Assembly: GCA_964384625.1 (NCBI GenBank)
Contig: CAYLNH010000065.1
Location: 1-28,766, forward strand
Direction of reading: 5' to 3'
DNA from: CAYLNH01 sp964384625
Lineage (GTDB): Bacteria > Verrucomicrobiota > Lentisphaeria > JABSQK01
Length of the DNA: 28,766 nt
Part shown: in pieces, positions 22,773 through 28,766 of the stretch
How the letters are laid out: every line of letters starts with the position of its first letter
Position numbering within the stretch: the stretch's first letter is position 1
Notes under the pieces: model-generated
Databases searched by the model: none
What the model was told of the DNA's origin: nothing
The model's input: only the letters and a program-made list of their open reading frames with translations
Translations under genes and position numbers: made by a program

Positions 22773-23804
22773 TTGACCCGAGTACAAGCCAGAGTGACGC
22801 AGAAAGATGTCGCTAACCAACTGGGAATCAATCAGAAGACGGTGTCCCGGGCCTTCGGCGCCGCCGGGTATGTCAGCCCCGAACTGCGGCAACGCATTCT
22901 CGCCGCCGCGCGCACCCTGGGCTATCGTCGGCACAAAGCGGCGTCGGCCATGTGTACCGGCCGCTACAACAACGTCATCCTCCTGCAGTCCACGGTCAGC
23001 GACGTCTGCAATCTGTCCTCGGAGATGCTGAATGGGATGATCGACGCCCTGACCGCGGCCGGATTGTCGTTGACGCTGGCCAAGGTGAAACACGAGGATC
23101 TGACGAACGAAGATCGCTTTCCCGCGGTGCTGCAGGAGTGGATGGCTGACGGCGTCCTGGTGAAGTACGACACCAACGTTCCGGACCATGTGCAGCGGCA
23201 GATTGCCAACCTGGGGCTGCCGGCTGTGTGGGTTAACAGCAAGGGCAGAACGCCCGGTGTGCGACCGGACGATTTGCAGGCCGGTCGGAATGCGGTTGCG
23301 GCGCTGTTGGGCCGCGGCCATCGGGAGATCGCCTATTTTGATTTTCACATCGGGCATGTGCAGTATCTGCATTACAGTCGTGAAGACCGTCGCCGGGGGT
23401 ATCGGCAGGCCATGACCGAGGCGGGCTTGAAGCCGCGCGAGTTTCTGCCGAACGGCCCGATGAAGGCTGTCGACCGGGTGGAGTACTGCATGCAGTGTCT
23501 GTCGCAGTTCCCATCCGCGACGGCGGCGGTGACCTACAGCGAGGCCGAGGCTCTGGCGCTCTGGCATGCGGTCGAAGCCCGGCTTGGCTTTCGCATGCCG
23601 GACAGTTTTTCGATCATGACGATTGCCACGACGCAAGGCAGCGACAACCTGCCGTTTGACACCATGTTCTGCTCCGAATACGACCTGGGCAAGACGGCGG
23701 CCGACATGCTGCTGGCGTCGATTGACGGCGACACGCCGATTTCTCGAACCCTTCCCTTCCGGCTGGAGATCAGGGGGTCCTGTGCCGGCCCCCGCCGGAG
23801 TTGA
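22773..23804 (+). CDS. LacI-family transcriptional regulator (TTG start)
   Basis: The 343-residue regulator has a LacI helix-turn-helix, VTQKDVANQLGINQKTVSRA (8-27), followed by a hinge-like stretch, YVSPELRQRILAAARTLGYR. The rest is a periplasmic-binding-protein-like sensor domain with ADGVLVKYDT, GHREIAYFDF, REDRRRGYRQAM and DLGKTAADMLL segments. The frame is open from 22653, but GAGGAG at 22761-22766 lies 6 bases before a TTG at 22773, and the HTH follows at once, so TTG is preferred. The next gene, a secreted beta-helix protein, begins 20 bases after the stop in the same direction. The sensor probably responds to a sugar made available by that protein or the nearby sulfatases. Ligand unknown. 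Confidence 0.88.
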   Translation: MTRVQARVTQKDVANQLGINQKTVSRAFGAAGYVSPELRQRILAAARTLGYRRHKAASAMCTGRYNNVILLQSTVSDVCNLSSEMLNGMIDALTAAGLSLTLAKVKHEDLTNEDRFPAVLQEWMADGVLVKYDTNVPDHVQRQIANLGLPAVWVNSKGRTPGVRPDDLQAGRNAVAALLGRGHREIAYFDFHIGHVQYLHYSREDRRRGYRQAMTEAGLKPREFLPNGPMKAVDRVEYCMQCLSQFPSATAAVTYSEAEALALWHAVEARLGFRMPDSFSIMTIATTQGSDNLPFDTMFCSEYDLGKTAADMLLASIDGDTPISRTLPFRLEIRGSCAGPRRS

Positions 23805-23824
23805 CAAGACAGAAAGGACAATTC

Positions 23825-26773
23825 ATGAAACAGATCTTGATCTTGACTCTGCTGTTCAGCAGCATGCTTCCGGTGTCGGCGAATGACGCCGAGGGTACCG
23901 CGGTGGTCGACGTGCCGAAATTACGGCCGGCGCCGTACGGCATCCAGTCCGAGGATCCTCCGGCGGAAGTTGACGAAACCATCGTTTTCCCGGACGATGC
24001 CGGCGTGATCGACGTGACCAAGCCGCCGTACAACGCCGTGCCTGACGGTAAGACCGACTGCTCGGACGCAATCCAGAAGGCGCTGGACGACTACTCCGGC
24101 AAGAACCGGATCATCTATCTGCCCAACGGCACCTACCTGGTGTCGCACACGTTGGACTGGGGACCGTCGCAGCGGTTGAATCCGAAGATCGATCGGAAGT
24201 GGGTGATGTACAACCGGCAACGTCTGTTGATCCTGCAGGGGCAGAATCGGGACAAGACGATCATCAAACTGAAGGACAACTGTGCCGGCTTCCAGACGAC
24301 CGGTTGGAACAAGAAATCCGGTCGTCCCACCGGCAAACCGGTGATTTACACGGGTGGTTACCCGGCACAGCGTTTTCGCAATGCGGTCCGCAACCTGACC
24401 ATCAACACCGGCACCGGCAACGCCGGGGCGATCGGCATGCAGTTCAACGCCAGCAACCAGGGCGGTATCCACCGCGTGAAGATCATCTCCGGCGACGGTC
24501 AGGGCCCAATCGGTCTGGACATCGGCTATTGCGGCGACCACGGTCCGGGCTGCGGCCGGCACATCGAGGTGGAAGGTTTCGACTACGGCGTCTGGGCCAG
24601 TTCGATGAACGGGATGACTCTGTGGGACGTGAAGTTGTCCGGCCAGAAGAAGATTGGGCTGCAGGCGGCGGGCAATGTGCTGATGGTGCATCAGCTGCGC
24701 AGCACCAACAGTGTGCCGGCGGTGAAAGTCGGTCCCAAGGGCTACGCCTACCTGACGCTGGTCGACGCCAGCCTGCAGGGCGGCGCCGCCGACCAGCCCG
24801 CGGTGATCTACCAGAACGGCTGGTTTTACGCCAGGGACATCACCGCCGCCGGCTACGGCATGACCATCAAGCACAAAGACGCGAAGAAGAACGTCAGCGG
24901 CAAGGTGGCTGAGTTTTCGGCGCACGCCCCGCAGAAACTGTTCGAGCAGACCGTTACCCGGGGTTTGCGCCTGCCGATCAAGTACGCGCCGGAAGTACCT
25001 TGGGGCGACATCAAAACCGACTGGGCCAATGTCATGGCCTTCGGCGCCAAAGGCGACGGCGAGACCGACGATACCGCAGCGATCCAGAAAGCGATCGACT
25101 CCGGGGCTAAAACTGTGTACTTCCCGGGCGGCCATACCTTCCAGTTCGGCGACATCACGGTCCCCAAGACTCTGCAGCGGCTGATCGGCTGTGAGACGTA
25201 CTTGAACGGCTACAATGTGTATCTGCGCGAGGCGAGCGAGACCCCGGTCATCTTCGAACGCTTCATCCCGAGTTGGAGCAAGGGCAAACGACGGCCGAAT
25301 TTGCACATTTCCGCGTCACGTCCGGTGATCGTTCGCGACGTCACCAGTTGGACCGTGCACCAGAACAGCCTGGGCGATTTGTTCATCGAGGATCTCGTCG
25401 GCCGGCTGTTCATCAACAAGCCGGGGGCGCGGGTGTGGTGCCGCTACCTCAACTACGAACCGAACAAGAAGATCGGCATCGTCAATAACGGCGGTTATCT
25501 CTGGCTGTTCGGCGGCAAGACGGAGCACTTCGGGCCGAAGATGATCTTAAAGAACAACTCCTATAACGAACTGCTCGGCTCCTGGTGGTACGCCAGTTTT
25601 CGCGGCCGGGTGCCGGAGCCCGGGATCCACATTATCAACTCCAAGGCGACCATCACCGGCCACCGCCAGTTTTCGTTCGGCAAGGCCTCCTGGCCGAAGT
25701 ATATCACCGAGACCCGCGGCGCTACGACCAAGGTCTGGAAAGACTGGAACGTCGAGTTCTTCAGCGCCCGCATCGACGATGAATCGCCACCCGGCGTGCC
25801 GGACGGGCTCAAGGCAAAGGCCAACTCAGAGTCGTCGTTGACCCTCTCCTGGAGCCCTTCAAACGATGCCGACAGCGGCATCGGCGCCTACCGCATCTAT
25901 CGTGCCGGCAGACTGCTCGCGGTCAACCAGGATGCGTCCACAAGCTTCACCGAGACCGGGCTGAAGGAGAAGACCTCCTACACCTACATGGTCAGCGCCG
26001 TCAACTGGGGCGGCGCCGAGTCGCGGGCGCGGCAGGTGACGATTACCACCCCGCCGGACACGACCGCGCCCGCGCTGGTCGGCGTCGTGTCGCTGCCGGA
26101 TCGCAACGGCGTTCGTCTTGCCTTCAGCGAACCGATCGCGGCCGTGAGCGCCGAACTGGTGGAGAATTACAGCATCGACAACAACGTTGCGATCACCGGC
26201 GCGACACTGGCGGAAGACAACCGGAGCGTTGTGCTGCAGACCAGCGAACTGGCGGTCGGCACAAAGTACACGGCAACGGTAAAGGGCGTCACGGACAGAG
26301 CGGCAGCGCCGAACACCATGACGCCGGCCACCGTCAAATTCGATGCCGCCGGCGACGGCTTGCTGGGAATGTATTTCGCCGACCGAAAACTGACGAAAAA
26401 GGTGTTCGAACGCGTGGACCCGACGCTGAAGTTCCACTGGGGTAAGAACCCCGGCCCCGGGATCGGCCATGACAACTGGGGTGCGCGCTGGACCGGGTTT
26501 GTGATGCCGCAGCACAGCGAGGTGTATACATTCTACGTGAAATCCGACGATGGCTCCCGGCTGTGGGTTGACGGCAAGCAGCTGGTCAACCAATGGAAGG
26601 ACCAGGGCCCGACCGAACGCCGGGGCACAATCAAACTGGAAGCCGGCAAGCGCTACAGCATCAAAGTGGACTTCTACGAAAGGGCCGGCGGCGCCACCTG
26701 CGAGCTGCGCTGGTCCAGTCCGTCAACACCGAAGCAGATCATCCCGTCGGCGAGCCTGTATTCCGGCAAATAG
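23825..26773 (+). CDS. Secreted pectate-lyase-like beta-helix protein with FN3, Ig-like and PA14 domains
   Basis: The 982-residue protein has a signal peptide, MKQILILTLLFSSMLPVSA, cut after residue 19. Two Pectate_lyase_3-type repeats start near residue 52 (GVIDVTKPPYNAVPDGKTDC) and near 398 (WANVMAFGAKGDGETDDTAA). They are followed by a fibronectin III domain (about 652-742, LTLSWSPSNDADSGIGAYRI), a Big_5-like Ig domain (about 743-840), and a PA14 domain (about 844-980, with YTFYVKSDDGSRLWVDGKQL). Pectate_lyase_3 proteins cleave or bind uronic-acid and other glycans. PA14 usually binds carbohydrate. AGGA lies 5 bases before the ATG. An upstream in-frame ATG at 23801 overlaps lacI and would give no signal peptide. 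It is co-transcribed with lacI. Precise substrate unknown. Confidence 0.87.
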   Translation: MKQILILTLLFSSMLPVSANDAEGTAVVDVPKLRPAPYGIQSEDPPAEVDETIVFPDDAGVIDVTKPPYNAVPDGKTDCSDAIQKALDDYSGKNRIIYLPNGTYLVSHTLDWGPSQRLNPKIDRKWVMYNRQRLLILQGQNRDKTIIKLKDNCAGFQTTGWNKKSGRPTGKPVIYTGGYPAQRFRNAVRNLTINTGTGNAGAIGMQFNASNQGGIHRVKIISGDGQGPIGLDIGYCGDHGPGCGRHIEVEGFDYGVWASSMNGMTLWDVKLSGQKKIGLQAAGNVLMVHQLRSTNSVPAVKVGPKGYAYLTLVDASLQGGAADQPAVIYQNGWFYARDITAAGYGMTIKHKDAKKNVSGKVAEFSAHAPQKLFEQTVTRGLRLPIKYAPEVPWGDIKTDWANVMAFGAKGDGETDDTAAIQKAIDSGAKTVYFPGGHTFQFGDITVPKTLQRLIGCETYLNGYNVYLREASETPVIFERFIPSWSKGKRRPNLHISASRPVIVRDVTSWTVHQNSLGDLFIEDLVGRLFINKPGARVWCRYLNYEPNKKIGIVNNGGYLWLFGGKTEHFGPKMILKNNSYNELLGSWWYASFRGRVPEPGIHIINSKATITGHRQFSFGKASWPKYITETRGATTKVWKDWNVEFFSARIDDESPPGVPDGLKAKANSESSLTLSWSPSNDADSGIGAYRIYRAGRLLAVNQDASTSFTETGLKEKTSYTYMVSAVNWGGAESRARQVTITTPPDTTAPALVGVVSLPDRNGVRLAFSEPIAAVSAELVENYSIDNNVAITGATLAEDNRSVVLQTSELAVGTKYTATVKGVTDRAAAPNTMTPATVKFDAAGDGLLGMYFADRKLTKKVFERVDPTLKFHWGKNPGPGIGHDNWGARWTGFVMPQHSEVYTFYVKSDDGSRLWVDGKQLVNQWKDQGPTERRGTIKLEAGKRYSIKVDFYERAGGATCELRWSSPSTPKQIIPSASLYSGK

Positions 26774-26814
26774 CGCACTCTTTTCCGGAAGGGACGACCA
26801 GATTCCGCCCGGTG

Positions 26815-26830
26815 GGCGCCTTACGGCGCC
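26815..26830. terminator. Hairpin between the converging lyase-like and sulfatase genes
   Basis: GGCGCC (26815-26820) and GGCGCC (26825-26830) pair across a TTAC loop that includes the sulfatase stop codon. It sits in the 47-base gap between two converging genes and could act on both strands. No T-tract follows it, so its efficiency is uncertain. Confidence 0.35.
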
Positions 26831-28239
26831 AGATCGCAATCGCGCCAGGGAACGAAGTCCGGATTGGACTGCGGCATCAGCGCTTCGACCTCGGCCTGCC
26901 AGTCCTTGAGTCGTTGGTGCAGTTCCTGCACCTTCTCCGGCATCGCTTCGGCCAGGTTGTCCTGCTCGCCGATGTCGTCTTTCAGGTTGTACAGCTCCAG
27001 GCTGTTGTCTTCAAAGAACTCGATGAGCTTCCAGTCCCCGAGGCGAACCGAGGCCCCGGGCGTGCCGCCCTGGTTGCCGTAGTGCGGGTAGTGCCAGAAA
27101 ATCGCGTCGCGGTCGAGGGCGCCCTTGCCTTCGAACAACGGCACCAGGCTGACGCCGTCGACATGCTGCTCGGGCATCGGCGCGAGACCGGCGACTTCCA
27201 GCATCGTGGGGTAATAATCCGGGCTGGTCACCGGCACCTCGCACTTGCTGCCGGGCTCCACTTTGCCGGGCCAACGCACAATCAGCGGCTCGCGCGTGCC
27301 GCCTTCGTACATCCAGCCCTTGCCTTCAACCAGCGGGAAGTTGCAGGTCGGTGCGCCTTCCGACGTTGACAGGCCGCCGTTGTCCGAGGTGAAGAAGATG
27401 ATGGTGTTGTCGGCCTGCCCGGTGTCTTCCAGGGCGGTCATGAGCTTGCCGACATTGTCGTCCATCGTCTTGACCATCGCGGCATACACCGGGTTCGACT
27501 GGATCTGCCGGCGCTGGATCCGCTGGGTCTTCTTGTGCTCGGTCGGATGGAAGTCACCTTCAATGAACGCTTCCTGCTGATCCAGACCCATGGCCGCGGC
27601 TTTCTTCTCGAAGTACTCGACCAACTCCGGCTTGCCCTGGATCGGCGTATGTACCAGATAGAACCACATGTTCAGATAGAACGGCTTGCCGTCGTTCTCG
27701 CGGATTAACCTGGCGGCCTGATCGCCCAGGAAATCGTCCAGATAAGTGCCGTCCTCCGGGTCGTCGATGTTCTTCAAGTGCCACGGCGCGAAGTACCCCT
27801 TGAACGGACAACCGTACTCGGACCCGCCGATATTGACGTCGAAGCCGTGCTGATGAGGATAGTGCCCCTCGCCGCCGAGATGCCATTTGCCCACATGCCA
27901 GGTGTTATAGCCGCCCTGCTTCAGCGCCGTTGCCACGCTGGTTTCGGACTGCGGCAGGCCCTTGATATACGGTGCATCGATCAGCTTGCCCTTGCAGGGA
28001 TGGCAGCCGCCGCCCCAGCTGATCCAATCCGTGATGCCGACACGCGCCGGGTATTTGCCGCTCATGACGCTGGCCCGAGAGGGAGAACACACCGGGCAGG
28101 AAGCATAGGCGTCAGTGAACAGCATGCCTTCGGCGGCCAGCCGATCGCAATTCGGGGTCTCATAGAATTCGGAGCCGTAACAACCCGTATCGGCCCAGCC
28201 GTAGTCGTCGAGAAGGATAAAAATGATGTTCGGTTTCAT
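26821..28239 (-). CDS. Sulfatase (arylsulfatase-A-like), no signal peptide
   Basis: This 472-residue protein begins MKPNIIFILLDDYGWADTGC with the two metal-binding Asp at 11 and 12. The signature CSPSRASVMSGKYP has Cys51 as the formylglycine site and the standard Ser-Pro-Ser-Arg. GKWHLGGEG, TPIQGKPEL and FFTSDNGGLST supply the other active-site groups. The frame continues upstream to 28362, but AGG about 9 bases before the ATG at 28239 and the classic start mark the true beginning. No signal peptide is seen, as in the first sulfatase. It is convergent with the secreted lyase-like gene and so has its own promoter, which may lie in the 28240-28400 region. Confidence 0.88.
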   Translation of the reverse strand: MKPNIIFILLDDYGWADTGCYGSEFYETPNCDRLAAEGMLFTDAYASCPVCSPSRASVMSGKYPARVGITDWISWGGGCHPCKGKLIDAPYIKGLPQSETSVATALKQGGYNTWHVGKWHLGGEGHYPHQHGFDVNIGGSEYGCPFKGYFAPWHLKNIDDPEDGTYLDDFLGDQAARLIRENDGKPFYLNMWFYLVHTPIQGKPELVEYFEKKAAAMGLDQQEAFIEGDFHPTEHKKTQRIQRRQIQSNPVYAAMVKTMDDNVGKLMTALEDTGQADNTIIFFTSDNGGLSTSEGAPTCNFPLVEGKGWMYEGGTREPLIVRWPGKVEPGSKCEVPVTSPDYYPTMLEVAGLAPMPEQHVDGVSLVPLFEGKGALDRDAIFWHYPHYGNQGGTPGASVRLGDWKLIEFFEDNSLELYNLKDDIGEQDNLAEAMPEKVQELHQRLKDWQAEVEALMPQSNPDFVPWRDCDLAP

Positions 28240-28389
28240 GCGTTGCACCTGGATTGTTTGATTTGGCTGATCTTGAAACCAATAGAATAGCCTCTCATGG
28301 CGCCGTTGAAATGTCAAATCTGACCCGGATTTTGTCGGATTTGCTGCGGCTCCCCGCGACAATTCGGGACGGACGCTGTAAGATTTCCG

Positions 28390-28554
28390 GCTTGAACGTG
28401 TTATGACTATGGTGGAGGGCCGTGGCCGGACAGCGGGCGAACCGCGTCGCCGGCCGGCGGTTGTTCACAGAGCAAATCGTGTTCGAGAGCTGGAGCGAGT
28501 CACTCGAAAATGCTCTCGGGCTGCCCCCGAAGCTGGCTTCGGGGGTGTTTTTTT
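28390..28554 (+). ncRNA. Candidate structured RNA or leader ending in an intrinsic terminator
   Basis: No believable protein lies in 28240-28766. From about 28410 the plus strand folds well: GGCCGG (28421-28426 region) with CCGGCC near 28450-28455, enclosing a GCGG/CCGC hairpin. CGAGAGC (28484-28490) pairs with GCTCTCG (28512-28518), enclosing a small CGAG/CTCG hairpin. The terminator at 28524-28554 then ends it. It could be a small RNA or an attenuated leader of a gene beyond the window. No known RNA family was recognised and the 5' end is a guess. Confidence 0.4.
28524..28554 (+). terminator. Strong Rho-independent terminator
   Basis: CCCCCGAAG (28524-28532) pairs with CTTCGGGGG (28537-28545) over a CTGG loop, then TGTTTTTTT (28546-28554). 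Stem and T-tract are both textbook quality, so termination on the plus strand is well supported even though no plus-strand gene lies just upstream. Confidence 0.9.
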
Positions 28555-28575
28555 GCCGGAATTTGAGGCGAAAAC

Positions 28576-28594
28576 AGAAAAATTCGATTTTTCT
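28576..28594. repeat. A/T-rich perfect hairpin
   Basis: AGAAAAAT and ATTTTTCT pair across a TCG loop, 22 bases after the terminator. The stem carries A on one side and T on the other, so it might back up termination in either direction. Confidence 0.4.
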
Positions 28595-28636
28595 TCGTTC
28601 TGCCGGTAAGATCAGGCCTATTTACTTGTTTAAGGC

Positions 28637-28683
28637 TATGGAAGCGCCGAACTATCGCTTCCGTGCAAGCTGTGCTGATAGTT
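28637..28683 (+). promoter_or_regulatory. Possible H-type pseudoknot
   Basis: GGAAGCG (28640-28646) pairs with CGCTTCC (28656-28662). Within its 9-base loop, AACTAT (28650-28655) pairs with ATAGTT (28678-28683). The two stems interleave as in an H-type pseudoknot. It may be the leader of a gene beyond the right edge. No known riboswitch class was recognised. Confidence 0.3.
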
Positions 28684-28766
28684 TTCCGTCCCTGTGGCCG
28701 TCACTTTCTATTTAAGGGTCCGCGCGGAAATAACTTCACATTTTGAGAGACTTTCAAGAGTCGCGT

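Noticed and set aside
28403..28609. Possible 68-residue gene at the right edge
   Set aside because: It reads through the terminator stem and T-tract, is Arg-rich, and has no motif, so a folded RNA explains the region better.
1..28766. CRISPR arrays, tRNA or rRNA genes, insertion-sequence transposases
   Set aside because: No evenly spaced direct repeats, no clover-leaf with CCA end, and no transposase motifs were found in the gaps I read. The repeats present are palindromic intergenic elements.

Overview
The window is a high-GC, densely coding bacterial segment with 20 protein genes plus one cut off at the left edge. The content suggests an anaerobic member of the PVC superphylum or a neighbouring phylum: a divergent ftsA/ftsZ pair, two sulfatases, two FAD-dependent oxidoreductases, a URO-D-family protein, a secreted pectate-lyase-like protein with PA14, and abundant palindromic intergenic repeats. 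Lentisphaerota or Kiritimatiellota fits best. FtsZ argues against most Planctomycetes. This placement is inferred from gene content, not from a marker phylogeny.

Left part (1-6350). The end of a LamG-like protein is followed by a 250-bp imperfect palindrome and a good sigma70-type promoter. Then comes a tightly packed plus-strand run: purE, tsaC, ftsA, a divergent ftsZ, and an M28-family lipoprotein peptidase or glutaminyl cyclase. Three very small Lys/Glu-rich lipoproteins follow. The first two each have a TTGCAA/TAGAAT promoter, and a 12-bp stem-loop closes the group.

Middle (6462-14789). Four genes overlap or nearly touch: an acetyl-CoA hydrolase/CoA-transferase fused to a GNAT acetyltransferase, an ADP-forming acyl-CoA synthetase, a P-loop/DRTGG protein like the N-terminus of phosphotransacetylase, and a DUF89 phosphatase-like protein. 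This looks like an acyl-CoA energy-conservation module with built-in regulators. An SLC12-type cation-chloride cotransporter homologue follows. Next are a repeat-rich gap and a divergent pair of small proteins, a double zinc ribbon and a membrane-anchored protein.

Right part (16083-28239). A minus-strand cluster runs iclR, uroD-like, sulfatase, FAD oxidoreductase, FAD oxidoreductase, with palindromic repeats in two of its gaps. It diverges from a plus-strand lacI-type regulator followed by a large secreted beta-helix protein. The iclR/lacI control region holds two perfect palindromes, of 17 and 16 bp, which look like the two operators. A second sulfatase converges on the secreted protein. Together this looks like a locus for sensing and breaking down a sulfated or otherwise decorated glycan or small molecule. 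Neither sulfatase has a signal peptide, so desulfation may be intracellular.

Right edge (28240-28766). There is no protein gene here. It holds a folded plus-strand RNA candidate ending in a strong intrinsic terminator, then a region that could form an H-type pseudoknot.
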